Shown here: in pieces, positions 17,919 through 29,202 of the stretch
Position numbering within the stretch: position 1 is the first letter of the stretch
How the letters are laid out: the number at the start of each line of letters is the position of its first letter
DNA from: Acidisoma sp. PAMC 29798
GTDB lineage: Bacteria; Pseudomonadota; Alphaproteobacteria; Acetobacterales; Acetobacteraceae
NCBI RefSeq assembly: GCF_030252425.1
Contig: NZ_CP126994.1
Location: 1,674,001-1,738,000, forward strand
Length of the DNA: 64,000 bases
Direction of reading: 5' to 3'
Notes under the pieces: model-generated
Seen by the model: the letters and a program-made list of their open reading frames with translations, nothing else
The model's database searches: none
Told to the model about the DNA's origin: nothing
Translations under genes and position numbers: made by a program

Positions 17919-20039
17919 ATGGCAGGCAATGACGCAGACGATTTCCGCATCAAACCGGGGCGGTCCCGTACCCAAAGGACGCGCGTCCGTTCGCACGACC
18001 TGCCGTTCCTGCAACAGGTCAAGGCGGCCGTTCGCAAAGCCGGCGGCAACCCCAATCGGATCGGCCGGGGATCGGGATCGGCGGGCAGCCGGAAAGGGGA
18101 AGGCAGCGGGCGGTTCAATGCGCACGGCCGGGGCGCGAAGGTGGTGGCTTCCTTTCCGAAAGACGGTGGTGGATGGAGCCGCGACGGGAACGGCGCGCGG
18201 TTTCGTTCGCGCCGTGTGGTGGTCAAGGCGCGGGTGGTCAAGCTCAACCCGCAGCGCGGCTCACGCGGCCTGAAGATGCGGGGCACGGTGAGCAAGGCGG
18301 CCGACGCCCACCTGCGCTACCTCCAACGCGACGGGGTGATGCGCGACGGCGAGAGGGGCCGCGCCTATTCGGCACAAGAGAACGAGGCGGATGGCCGTGC
18401 CTTCATCGAGCGCGGGCGGGAGGACCGCCACCAGTTCCGCTTCATCGTTGCGCCGGAGGATTCCGTCGAGATGAGCGACCTTCGCGGCTTCACCCGCGAC
18501 CTCATGCGGCAGATGGAAACCGACCTCGGCACGAAGCTCGATTGGGTTGCGGTCGATCACCACAACACCGGCCACCCCCACACCCATGTCGTCGTCCGGG
18601 GCGTCCTCGACGATGGCCGCATCCTCAACATCGCCGGCGACTACATCGCCCATGGCGTCCGCCACCGGGCGAGCGAACTGGTGACGCTGGAACTCGGGCC
18701 ACAGACCGAGCTTGATGTCGCCCGCAAGCTGGCGACCGAGGTGGATGCCGAACGGCTGACCCGGCTCGACCGGATGCTCATTACCGAGCAACAGGAGAAG
18801 GGCGTCGTGTACCTTCGCCCCGATGCCGCCGAGAGCTACACTGTCCGCGCCAACCGCCATCTTCTCATCGACCGGGCGAAGAAGCTGGAACGCTACGACC
18901 TCGCCACTGAAACCGAGCCCGGACGTTGGGCCATCTCCGAGAAAGCCGAACCGACCCTGAAGGCTTTGGGCGAGCGCAACGACATCATCAAGACCATGCA
19001 CCGGGCGCTCGCTGATCACGGTATCGCCGACGAGCGCGGTCCGAGCCAATATGTCACCCACGGCAAGCAGATCGCCCATCCAGTCGTCGGGCGCGTGCTC
19101 GCCAAGGGATTGGCCGGGGACGAGATGGGCGACCGGCTGCACCTGGTCATCGACGGCGTGGACGGGCGCACCCACTATGTCGAGACGGCGGATGCGACCA
19201 AGCTGGATGAGATCAAGCGGGGGCATATCGTCTCGCTCGATCCCGTCCCGACCAAGGCCGAGCCGAGACCCGCCGACCTCAATATCCACACGATGGCGGA
19301 AGCCAATGGCGGCATCTACCGGCCGAGCCAGCATCTGGATGCCATGCGGGACATCATCGAACGCCGCCACGGCGACCCGGACGCCTTCATCCGCTCCCAT
19401 GTCCGCCGTCTGGAAGCGCTTCGCCGCGCCGGCCATGTGGAGCGCATCGACGCCGATCACTGGAAAATCCCCGCCGACATCGCCGAGCGCGGTGTCGGCT
19501 ATGACGCGCCGGGACGACCCAAGGACTTCGCCATCCGCACGCTCTCGACCCTCGACCTTGAACGGCAGATCGGCAGCGGCGGCGCGACCTGGCTGGATCG
19601 GGAGCTTGTCGCCGACAAACGGACCCCGCTGGCCGAGGCGGGCTTCGGCCAGGAGGTGAAGGATGCCCTCTACCGACGGGCCGAGCGGCTGGTGGAGATG
19701 GGCCACGCCACGGACAGCGGGCAAACGATTACCATCCCGCGCAAGACCATCGCCGCGCTCGAACGGCAAGAGGTCGATCACGTTGGCCGGCAGATGGCGG
19801 CCGAGCGTGGCCTGTCCTATGCGCCAAGCGAGCTGGGGGAATATGTGACCGGGCGGCTGGCGGGCGTCGCCACCCTCACCAGCGGGCGCTTCGCCATGAT
19901 CGAGGACGGATTGGGCTTCCAGCTCGTCCCTTGGCAGCCCGTCCTCGAAAAGCGCATCGGTCAGCATCTCAGCGGCATCCATCGTGACGATGGCGGCATC
20001 GAATGGGGCTTCGGCAGGCAGCGCGGACTCGGATTGTGA
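17919..20039 (+). CDS. relaxase/mobilization nuclease, VirD2-like with DUF3363
   Basis: A 706-residue conjugative relaxase that would nick the transfer origin and pilot single-stranded DNA. The N-terminal 110 residues are basic and Gly/Arg-rich; the nuclease core spans ~115-260 with HLRYLQRDG (a candidate active-site tyrosine) and the metal triad motif GHPHTHVVVRG (H219, H221, H223). The C-terminal half matches the DUF3363 extension found in this relaxase class. ATG at 17919 (MAGNDADDFRIKPGR) is the family-type start. No type IV secretion genes are present, so any transfer would depend on a helper. Confidence 0.85.
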   Translation: MAGNDADDFRIKPGRSRTQRTRVRSHDLPFLQQVKAAVRKAGGNPNRIGRGSGSAGSRKGEGSGRFNAHGRGAKVVASFPKDGGGWSRDGNGARFRSRRVVVKARVVKLNPQRGSRGLKMRGTVSKAADAHLRYLQRDGVMRDGERGRAYSAQENEADGRAFIERGREDRHQFRFIVAPEDSVEMSDLRGFTRDLMRQMETDLGTKLDWVAVDHHNTGHPHTHVVVRGVLDDGRILNIAGDYIAHGVRHRASELVTLELGPQTELDVARKLATEVDAERLTRLDRMLITEQQEKGVVYLRPDAAESYTVRANRHLLIDRAKKLERYDLATETEPGRWAISEKAEPTLKALGERNDIIKTMHRALADHGIADERGPSQYVTHGKQIAHPVVGRVLAKGLAGDEMGDRLHLVIDGVDGRTHYVETADATKLDEIKRGHIVSLDPVPTKAEPRPADLNIHTMAEANGGIYRPSQHLDAMRDIIERRHGDPDAFIRSHVRRLEALRRAGHVERIDADHWKIPADIAERGVGYDAPGRPKDFAIRTLSTLDLERQIGSGGATWLDRELVADKRTPLAEAGFGQEVKDALYRRAERLVEMGHATDSGQTITIPRKTIAALERQEVDHVGRQMAAERGLSYAPSELGEYVTGRLAGVATLTSGRFAMIEDGLGFQLVPWQPVLEKRIGQHLSGIHRDDGGIEWGFGRQRGLGL

Positions 20040-20306
20040 AAGTACGGAAAAGCCTTGCCTGCTGGTGGCGAGGAGGCCGGACCAGCGCCATCCCGTCAAG
20101 GCCAAGCCGCTGCGCGGTGGCGCGTGCCGCGCCAGCCTTGACCGGCTGTCACTGGCCCAGCGGGGGGCTCTCCAAGCAAGTAAGGCTGATTGGGAGCGTG
20201 GACGTTCCAATGCCGACGCAGAGGGCTGGCGTCGGTTCCGACCCCAAAGAGGAGCTTGCAAAATGACCTATGGAGTGGTACATAGGGCTATGTTCGGAGC
20301 GCCGGA
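20040..20306. other. gap between relaxase and higBA
   Basis: A 267-base gap without a recognisable gene. Its right end holds the inverted repeat proposed as the higBA operator; the rest has no visible structure and may be what remains of a deleted transfer gene. Confidence 0.4.
20267..20286. promoter_or_regulatory. candidate HigA operator
   Basis: Inverted repeat CCTATG-N8-CATAGG (20267-20272 and 20281-20286), ending 20 bases before the higB start. HigA-type antitoxins bind such palindromes to autoregulate their operon; this assignment is from position and symmetry. Confidence 0.5.
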
Positions 20307-20603
20307 ATGATCGTTGGCTTTCGGGACGAATGGCTGCATGCCTTCTTCGTGGATGATGTCCGGTCGCGGAACATCCCGCCTGATCTTGAAGCCCGGCTGT
20401 TCCGCAAGCTTCAGATGATCGACGACGCGACGACCGATCAGGACTTGCGGGTGCCGCCCAGTAACCACTTCGAGAAGCTGCGCGGCAATCTGGCGGAATT
20501 CCATTCGATCCGCGTCAACCAGCAATGGCGCTTGATCTTCCGTTGGGACGGCGGGCGTGGAGAAGCGGCGGACATCTATCTGGATGACCACAGCTATAGG
20601 TGA
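20307..20603 (+). CDS. higB: HigB-type toxin (RelE superfamily)
   Basis: A 98-residue ribosome-dependent mRNA interferase of the plasmid-maintenance killer type. The family pattern is complete: FRDEWL near the start, the central NHFEKLRGNLAEFHSIRVN and the C-terminal QWRLIFRW with DDHSYR. As is usual for this family the toxin gene comes before the antitoxin, separated by 11 bases. It probably stabilises the island. Confidence 0.92.
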   Translation: MIVGFRDEWLHAFFVDDVRSRNIPPDLEARLFRKLQMIDDATTDQDLRVPPSNHFEKLRGNLAEFHSIRVNQQWRLIFRWDGGRGEAADIYLDDHSYR

Positions 20604-20614
20604 AGGAGTAAACC

Positions 20615-20923
20615 ATGCTGACAACAAAGCGTAAGCCGGCGACGGTCGGCGAGATACTGACTGAGGAGTTCATGGAGCCGATGGGCCTGACGCAAGCAGC
20701 ACTTGCCGAGGCGATGGGCGTTCAGCGCAAGCACGTCAACGAACTATGTAACGATCGCAGGAACGTGACAGCGGCAACCGCCCTCATCCTCGCCCGTGTG
20801 TTCGGCAACAGTCCGGACTTCTGGCTTAACGTTCAGCGGCGCAGCGACCTATGGGACGCGATGCATATCCCCAAGGAGCGTGAGCGAATCGAACGCGCCC
20901 GCCCACTAAAAAGTGCCGCGTAA
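20615..20923 (+). CDS. higA: HigA-type antitoxin
   Basis: A 102-residue helix-turn-helix antitoxin of the XRE family that neutralises HigB and represses the operon. The opening PATVGEILTEEFMEPMGLT and the recognition part QAALAEAMGVQRKHVNELC are typical, as is the DFWLNVQ motif. A strong ribosome-binding site (AAGGAG) precedes the ATG. Confidence 0.93.
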   Translation: MLTTKRKPATVGEILTEEFMEPMGLTQAALAEAMGVQRKHVNELCNDRRNVTAATALILARVFGNSPDFWLNVQRRSDLWDAMHIPKERERIERARPLKSAA

Positions 20924-21052
20924 CCTACGTTTGGCAACTATGGGCAGCGCCAGTCCCGCATCACCCAAGTATTTTTACGCTCTGTTGCGAATCGTACTGT
21001 CGCGTAAAATTGGGCCGTTCTTGTTTTTGACGAGTCGCGCGATCCTGTCGGG

Positions 21053-21301
21053 ATGTCCCGAACGCGCGAAAAACAGCAGAAAGACCGTCGCGAATACCCG
21101 CATCTGGGCGTTCTGCCCGACGATCTTTACATCCAGTTGGAGCCGTGGCCCCGCATCGGCCGGCCGCCGAAGCATGATGTTGCTACGTGGACCGTCACCG
21201 ACGACTGGCCCCGGTGCGTCCCGGTCACGGAGGCCGAGGTGGGCGTGTTCGAGGCATGGTTCGGCGACATCTTCGATGAACTGTTCGGACCGTGCCGATG
21301 A
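21053..21301 (+). CDS. small conserved hypothetical protein upstream of the recombinase
   Basis: 82 residues, charged N-terminus (MSRTREKQQKDRREYPHLG) followed by an acidic, aromatic C-terminal half (VFEAWFGDIFDELFG). It ends 21 bases before the recombinase and has no recognisable domain. Its tight spacing suggests cotranscription; a directionality or accessory factor is possible but unproven. The region between higA and this gene (20924-21052) has no other feature. Confidence 0.55.
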   Translation: MSRTREKQQKDRREYPHLGVLPDDLYIQLEPWPRIGRPPKHDVATWTVTDDWPRCVPVTEAEVGVFEAWFGDIFDELFGPCR

Positions 21302-21322
21302 TTTGACAGGGAGATATCTGCC

Positions 21323-23449
<2,127 letters not shown>

Positions 23450-23740
23450 GCCGACCGTGAAGCGCAGGGCCGGGTCATAGGGAAAGACCTTTGGCCCGGT
23501 GTAGTCGACACGCTCTTCGGCATCGATGGGCGATTGCGGATGCGTCGCGAACAGCCGGGACCGCGTCGCCACCCATTGCCGCCACGCGACCTCCGGGTTC
23601 GGTTCGCGCCGGATATCGGCATAGAGGTCTGCGACCTGACGTCGCCAGTCCCAAAGGTCTTCGATGTCGCTCATCGACCGGATATGAGGCGCAGGCGCCG
23701 CGATGCAATGCTATGGGCGGGTTTGGCGGAAGGCGTGGTC

Positions 23741-25246
23741 TCAGGATCCGACCGTCTCGGACACCGCCGCGGCATAATGAAGCCGCTTGGCTTCATACAT
23801 CCGCTCATCGGCGATACGGATCGTCGCTTCCAGGCGTTCGTTGGGCTCGGCGGTCGCGAGGCCCAAGGAAATACGCAAGGGCACCGAGGAGTAATACTGG
23901 TTGTTGATCTCGATGAGACCGGCAAGCTGATCGACCATCAGCTGCCCGCCACGCTCATCGGTCTCCGGCATGAGAATCGCAAATTCATCGCCGCCGATGC
24001 GGCAGGCGTGCATCGGCTCACTGACGGCCATCGTCAGCACCTCCCCCATCCGGCGCAGAAGGCCATCGCCCGCGAGATGGCCGAGCTGATCGTTCATCGA
24101 TTTCAAGCCATCGAGATCGATGATGATGATCGAGATCGGGTAGGGGCCCTTGCGCTCCAGCCGGTTCAACTCATCGACATAGAAGGACCGATTGAACAGC
24201 TTGGTCAGTTCGTCGTGCTTGCCCAGAAACTCAAGATAAGCCTCGGCCTTCTTGCGTGCCGTGATATCGGTCAATGCGACCTGCACGAGCGCCCAGTCAT
24301 CCTCATGACCCGGCAACATCGACAGCTGTAGATGCAGATACAGTTCTTCGCCGTTCAGGGTGTAGTTCACGACTTCACGCTGCTGGAGGAGCTTGCCATC
24401 CCACAGATCGATCAGCTGCTCCTTGAAGGGCCGCTCCATTTTGTCCCGAAGGATATCGGGCAGGCGGCGCATCAGGGTTTTCTGGTCGGGTGCGCGAAAC
24501 AGGGTCAGCGTGTGCTGGTTGACCGAAATGATCCGGATTTCGCGCATGCAGCGCACCACGAACTCCTCATGCACATCGAGAAAGACGCGGAAATCAGTGA
24601 TCCCCTTGGCGCGGACATCATCAAGAAGAACCTTGATGGCGCTGAAATCCTCGACCCAGAGTGAGACCGGCGAGTATTCGAACAAACCGCGCGCGTAACG
24701 TTCGCTGGCATCCAGTTGCCGGCGCACCGCTTCGCGGTCCGTAATGTCCTGCACCGCCACGAGAACGCGACCTAGCGTGCCCTCATAGCCTGGCAAGACC
24801 GTGCCCTTCGTCTGTACATCGAGACGCCGGCCACTGAGTGTGTAGTTGACGGTCTGGCTGGCGAAGGCGTTTTTGCCCGCCCAAAGCTGGCACAATTCGC
24901 TGATCAGTGACGCGCGCGAATCCGGTCCAAAAATACGGTCGAGGTTGCCGACGAGGTCGTCTAAGCCTGAGGCCTCGAAAAGCTCCAGAGTACGCCGATT
25001 GACTTTGATCACTTGCAGCTTCGCCGAATAGTCAACGATCCGCGCTGGATCATCGGCCAAGTAGGCCGCCAAATCCTCGATGCCCTCGGCCCGCAATTGC
25101 TCAAAGAGCGGGTGAAGACCGCTGTAATCCTCCAACCAAAGGGACACCGGTGCCAGCTCGAACATATCCGCATCCACGGACTCATTCGGAGGCTTTGCAG
25201 TGGCGCTCTCGGGACTCGGTCGTTGGACGGTCATTGGCAGCAACAT
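23741..25246 (-). CDS. diguanylate cyclase with two tandem PAS domains
   Basis: About 501 residues. Two related sensor units follow each other (~30-180 and ~195-335), each opening with PVSLW-EDxS and a short helical insert before the PAS core. The GGDEF domain (~345-500) has the intact signature RIGGDEF, DLDGLKSMND and HDELTKLFNR, so it should make cyclic di-GMP from two GTP. The RxxD inhibitory site five residues before GGDEF is absent, so product feedback is not expected. No membrane segment is visible, suggesting a cytosolic sensor. Start uncertain: ATG 25246, ATG 25234 or TTG 25270. Confidence 0.88.
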   Translation of the reverse strand: MLLPMTVQRPSPESATAKPPNESVDADMFELAPVSLWLEDYSGLHPLFEQLRAEGIEDLAAYLADDPARIVDYSAKLQVIKVNRRTLELFEASGLDDLVGNLDRIFGPDSRASLISELCQLWAGKNAFASQTVNYTLSGRRLDVQTKGTVLPGYEGTLGRVLVAVQDITDREAVRRQLDASERYARGLFEYSPVSLWVEDFSAIKVLLDDVRAKGITDFRVFLDVHEEFVVRCMREIRIISVNQHTLTLFRAPDQKTLMRRLPDILRDKMERPFKEQLIDLWDGKLLQQREVVNYTLNGEELYLHLQLSMLPGHEDDWALVQVALTDITARKKAEAYLEFLGKHDELTKLFNRSFYVDELNRLERKGPYPISIIIIDLDGLKSMNDQLGHLAGDGLLRRMGEVLTMAVSEPMHACRIGGDEFAILMPETDERGGQLMVDQLAGLIEINNQYYSSVPLRISLGLATAEPNERLEATIRIADERMYEAKRLHYAAAVSETVGS

Positions 25247-25274
25247 AGGGACGCTCGTATTATTGAGCAACGGC

Positions 25275-25293
25275 GGGCCCCGCTTTACGGGGC
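25275..25293. terminator. hairpin downstream of creA
   Basis: Perfect 7-bp stem GGCCCCG/CGGGGCC with a five-base loop, between creA and the GGDEF gene on the minus strand. It lacks a T tract, so it may be a weak or Rho-assisted terminator of the glucan operon. Confidence 0.4.
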
Positions 25294-25315
25294 CGCTGTC
25301 AAGCCTGGTGGCGTG

Positions 25316-25777
25316 CTAGGGGTTCCCGCTCGTCGCGACCGCCGAAATGGAATTGAACGGGCTGCCATCCGTGAGGCGGCTGCTGATGGCGACATAGAGG
25401 ATCACCTTCTTGTCGTCGTCCAGCATGCGATACACCGCGAGATGCTTGAAGAAGACCGAGAGTGCGGCATCGAACACACGCTGCTTCTTCGGCAGACCCG
25501 TGGGGTAGGACACCGGCCCCACGGCGCGGCAGGCGATGGAGAAGCGGGACGGATCCTCGGCCAGGCCGAAGCTGCCTTTGACGCCGCCGGTTTCGGCGCG
25601 CGACACATAGCAGGAGACATTGGCGACGGCGGGATCATCGTAACGGTCCACCACCACCCGGTCGTTGGAGCCGAGTAGCCGGAATGTCGTGTCAACGCTT
25701 CCGATGCGGCTTTGCGCGAGGGCGGTCTGGGACAGTCCCATGCCTAGCACCATAATCGCGGCGAGCCATTTCGTCAT
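25316..25777 (-). CDS. creA: CreA family periplasmic protein
   Basis: 153 residues with a cleavable signal peptide (MTKWLAAIMVLG to TALAQ). The mature part carries the CreA pattern: RIGSVDTTFRLLG, VVVDRYDDPAVANVSCYVS, TGGVKGSFGLAEDPS and IACRAVGP. The family has no firmly established function in spite of its name. ATG at 25777 overlaps the stop of the upstream glycosyltransferase (TGATG), so it is the last gene of the opgG-opgH-GT21-creA operon. Confidence 0.9.
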   Translation of the reverse strand: MTKWLAAIMVLGMGLSQTALAQSRIGSVDTTFRLLGSNDRVVVDRYDDPAVANVSCYVSRAETGGVKGSFGLAEDPSRFSIACRAVGPVSYPTGLPKKQRVFDAALSVFFKHLAVYRMLDDDKKVILYVAISSRLTDGSPFNSISAVATSGNP

Positions 25778-26919
25778 CAATCGAGTTCTTCCGCCATGAC
25801 CTGTTGAATGTTCATCTCATTGCCGCGCCATTCAAAATCGTTGCGCAACCATGCCTCGACCCACAGGGCCGGCAGCAGCATATCGCGGATTACGCTGGCG
25901 AGCAGCATGCGTGGCGAAAAATACCAACCGGCCGACCAAGCCAGCATGGCCTCACCGCCGAACCAGATGGCGCTGAGGATGGCGACGACCAAAGCCTCAC
26001 TGCGGCCCTCGGCCCAGGCGACGTAAACCCCTGCGAGCACCGGAAACAGGGCGCCGGTGAGGATTTCGGGCGCGAACATGACCGGGAAGGTCGTGCGGCG
26101 TAGCGTGGCCCAGCGGCGCTGGCGGCTCCAAACTTCGGAGAAGGTCCGCTTGCCGAGCGGCTGGGGGAAGGGGGTATCGACCAGATGCACGCGCAATCCG
26201 GCCTCATGCACCATCTTGGTAAAGGCGGCGTCTTCCGCAATTTCGGTGCCCAGGGCCTTCAGCAAGCCGCCCGCACGATCGACCACGTCACGATGGAACA
26301 GCATGCTTTTGCCCTGCGCGAAACCGAAGCCCAGGGTTTCACCGACATATTGCCAGCGCGCCTCGAAGGTATTGAGGAAGGCGCATTCCAGGGCGGCCCA
26401 AAAATTGCCCGGCCGCGCGCCGATTGGCATGGAACAGACCAGGCCGGTATCCTTCCGCCACCGGCCCATCAGCCGCTGCACATAGTCCGGTGGCATCAGG
26501 ACATTGCTGTCCGCCATGATGATCCAGCTATGCCGCGCCTCGTCCCAGCCCTTCAGAACGTTGTTCAGCTTGGGGTTGGAGCTGCGATTGTCCTCGCCGA
26601 TCAGCAGCCGCGCCGGAACCTGCTTGTGACTCTCGATCAGGCTATGGACGATGCCGCCGACCGGGTCATCCTCCCGCGCCAGGCAAAACAGGATTTCGTA
26701 ATTGGGATAATCGAGCGCGAAGGTGGAGGCCAAGGTTTCGCGTTCGAAATTATCGACCCGGCAGACAGGCCGGATGATGGTCACATGGGGGGCGTCGATC
26801 GGCGCCGAGGGCAGGCGCGATCGTTCGCGGCAGCGAATGGACGCGATCGCCAGGCTCAGCACGTGAACGACAGTCGCGAGAAGGCAGAATGCGGCGGCAG
26901 ATGTGGCAAGCGTGATCAC
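25777..26919 (-). CDS. family 21 glycosyltransferase (ceramide glucosyltransferase-like)
   Basis: An approximately 380-residue membrane-bound GT2/GT21-type enzyme: N-terminal membrane anchor, nucleotide-binding VTIIRPV and the DSNVLMPPDYV segment with the metal-binding aspartate, the catalytic DAAF region, the RQRRW (QxxRW) motif, then two or three C-terminal helices. Relatives add glucose from UDP-glucose to ceramide or, as HpnI, a sugar to hopanoid lipids; no hopanoid genes are near. GTG at 26919 with GGAG seven bases upstream is preferred over TTG at 27012. It follows opgH by 132 bases. Confidence 0.82.
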   Translation of the reverse strand: MITLATSAAAFCLLATVVHVLSLAIASIRCRERSRLPSAPIDAPHVTIIRPVCRVDNFERETLASTFALDYPNYEILFCLAREDDPVGGIVHSLIESHKQVPARLLIGEDNRSSNPKLNNVLKGWDEARHSWIIMADSNVLMPPDYVQRLMGRWRKDTGLVCSMPIGARPGNFWAALECAFLNTFEARWQYVGETLGFGFAQGKSMLFHRDVVDRAGGLLKALGTEIAEDAAFTKMVHEAGLRVHLVDTPFPQPLGKRTFSEVWSRQRRWATLRRTTFPVMFAPEILTGALFPVLAGVYVAWAEGRSEALVVAILSAIWFGGEAMLAWSAGWYFSPRMLLASVIRDMLLPALWVEAWLRNDFEWRGNEMNIQQVMAEELD

Positions 26920-27051
26920 GCTGCGACTCCGATCAAGGGCGAGCGCTCCCGACTCTTGAAGGAAGAGGGGGCTCTTGCTGCGGTTGAGACAGAGGAGACA
27001 GCACTTGTCCAATGACCGTTCGGCGGCAAATCACCGCTCGCTGGCCGCGCC

Positions 27052-29202
27052 TTACCGGGACGCGGCCGCCGGCGCGGTCTGGCAATCGACGTTCAAGGCG
27101 ACCAGGCGGTCTAGGCCTTCCGCCGAGCCTAGCACGGCGGCGGTCTCGGAGGTGCTAAGGGCGGACAAGGCTGCCTGGAGCGATGTAGCCTCCTGAAGTT
27201 TCGTGAGGCCGACCAGCAGCGGTGCATCAATGGGGTCGTGACCCGGCCGGCGCGGCGGCGGCAGCATCGCGCGGTGGTGCTCCATCAGTCGTCGGCTGCC
27301 GAGCAGCCGGGCAACGCCGCTTTCCGCATGCTGGCGCCGCAAGACTTCATGCGCCGCCGTCGCGCGTTGCATGACGGTCGGGGGGCGATGCTCCTCGACG
27401 ATCTGCAACAGGCCGAGGCGCCGCAGGGCGAGGCCGATGCTGCGGCTCGCCGTGATCATCTCCATCGGCACCGCGAGCACCAAGCCGAGCAGGACCGGCG
27501 TCATCCACAGAAACAAGGCGGGCGAGACGGCATAGGCGGCGACGGCCAGCACGATGCCGAACAGCATGTAGCGCCAGTATTGGCGCCAGACGATGCGGAA
27601 GGGCACATGGTCGCCGTCCCGATTCTGGACGTTCCAGCCGGAATCCCGGCCGCTGAGAATCTGGATCACACCCGAGGTCTGGATGAGCATGGCCACCGGC
27701 GCGACCAGCGCGCCGAGCAGGGTTTCGAGCAGCAGACTGAGAAAGGCGCGGCCGGCCCCGCCGCAGCCCCGGCGCAAGGGTCCGTTGAACAGCAGCAGGA
27801 TATAGGCGAAGACTTTCGGTGCCAGAAGTACCGCCATGGTGCCGATGAAGACCCATTTCGCGAGTACCGGATCGACCTGCGGCCAGCGCGGAAACAAGGA
27901 TTTCGTGGTCCCGAAATAGGACGGCTGCACGAAGCGGGACTGCAAGGAAATCAGCACGCCGGCGAGCAGGAAGCACAGCCAGAGCGGCGCGGTGACGTAG
28001 CTGCCGATGCCCATCAGCAAATGCAGCCGGCTCACCCAGTTCAGCCCGCACGCCGGCAAGACACCGACATGCTGGAGGTTGCCCTGGCACCAGCGGCGGT
28101 CGCGGACCGCGACATCGGTGAGGGAGGGCGGGCTTTCCTCGAAACTGCCGCCCAGAGCGGGGATCATATGGATGGCCCAGCCGCCGCGCCGCATCAGCGC
28201 GGCTTCGACAAAATCATGGCTCAAAACCGGGCCGCTGAAGGGCTTGCGGCCGCGCAGATGGGGCAGACCGGCCTGTTCGGCAAAGGCGCGGGTGCGGATG
28301 ATGGCGTTATGGCCCCAGTAATTGCCCTCCGAGCCATGCCACCAGGTGATGCCCTGGGCGATCAGCGGCCCATACACGCGGCCTGCGAATTGCTGCATGC
28401 GGGCAAACAGTGTCTCGCCATTGACGATGACGGGCAGGGTCTGGATGAGGCCGACACCCGGATTCTGCTCCATCGCGGCGGCCAGGCGCACGATGGTGGC
28501 ACCGTCCATCAAGCTATCGGCGTCGAGCGTGATCATCTGCGGATAGGCGCCGCCGAAGCGGCGCACCCATTCCGCGATATTGCCCGCCTTGCGCTCGATA
28601 TTCTTGGCGCGGCGGCGGTAGAAGATGCGCGTCTCCCCACCAGTGCGCTGACGCAGCGCCAGGAAGGCGGCTTCCTCGGCGATCCAAATATCGGGATTGG
28701 TGGTGTCACTGAGGATGAAGGTGGTGAAATGCGCGCCCCGCCCGGTGGCGATCAGCGATTCGTCCATCGCCTCCAGCCCCGCCATGACGCGGGCCGGGCT
28801 CTCATTATAGGTCGGCATCAGCAGCGCCGTGTGGCCGGTGAGTTCGGGGAGAGGCCCGTCTTGGGTGATGCCGAAGCGCCAGCCGCCGCCGCTCATCGCC
28901 GCAATGAAGCCGCCCAGGCTGCTCATGAAGGCGAGGGCGACCCAGGCAAACAGCGTGACGAACAGCAGCAGCACGAGGATGCCGAGGATGCTCGGGCCGT
29001 TGCTGTTGAAGACGAAATACATCTTCTCGCCACCGGCGAGGGTCATGGCCACCGCGCCGCCGATCACGAACAGCCGGCGGAAGACGATGCCGCGCGGCTC
29101 ACTCGCGGGCCGCCCACCGCGTGGGGGCGCCTCGGAAAGGGATTGCACGGGCATGGCGAGCGGCGCCTCATCCGGCAAGGCCCGGAAGCCGGCGTCCGTC
29201 AC
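27052..29202 (-). CDS. opgH: glucans biosynthesis glucosyltransferase H
   Basis: Inner-membrane synthase of osmoregulated periplasmic glucans; it polymerises beta-1,2-linked glucose from UDP-glucose and passes the chain to the periplasm. The 716 residues show the GT2 core between membrane segments: LMPTYNESPARV, TLDADSLMDGA, HDFVEAALMRR and VRDRRWCQGNLQH (R/QxxRW), followed by several C-terminal helices. GTG at 29202 overlaps the opgG stop (GTGA), which fixes the start better than the longer open frame up to 29262. Confidence 0.93.
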   Translation of the reverse strand: MTDAGFRALPDEAPLAMPVQSLSEAPPRGGRPASEPRGIVFRRLFVIGGAVAMTLAGGEKMYFVFNSNGPSILGILVLLLFVTLFAWVALAFMSSLGGFIAAMSGGGWRFGITQDGPLPELTGHTALLMPTYNESPARVMAGLEAMDESLIATGRGAHFTTFILSDTTNPDIWIAEEAAFLALRQRTGGETRIFYRRRAKNIERKAGNIAEWVRRFGGAYPQMITLDADSLMDGATIVRLAAAMEQNPGVGLIQTLPVIVNGETLFARMQQFAGRVYGPLIAQGITWWHGSEGNYWGHNAIIRTRAFAEQAGLPHLRGRKPFSGPVLSHDFVEAALMRRGGWAIHMIPALGGSFEESPPSLTDVAVRDRRWCQGNLQHVGVLPACGLNWVSRLHLLMGIGSYVTAPLWLCFLLAGVLISLQSRFVQPSYFGTTKSLFPRWPQVDPVLAKWVFIGTMAVLLAPKVFAYILLLFNGPLRRGCGGAGRAFLSLLLETLLGALVAPVAMLIQTSGVIQILSGRDSGWNVQNRDGDHVPFRIVWRQYWRYMLFGIVLAVAAYAVSPALFLWMTPVLLGLVLAVPMEMITASRSIGLALRRLGLLQIVEEHRPPTVMQRATAAHEVLRRQHAESGVARLLGSRRLMEHHRAMLPPPRRPGHDPIDAPLLVGLTKLQEATSLQAALSALSTSETAAVLGSAEGLDRLVALNVDCQTAPAAASR

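Noticed and set aside
17905-17921. CCTGTC near the relaxase start as a P-type nick site
   Set aside because: A six-base match overlapping a start codon is expected by chance; the rest of the consensus is absent.
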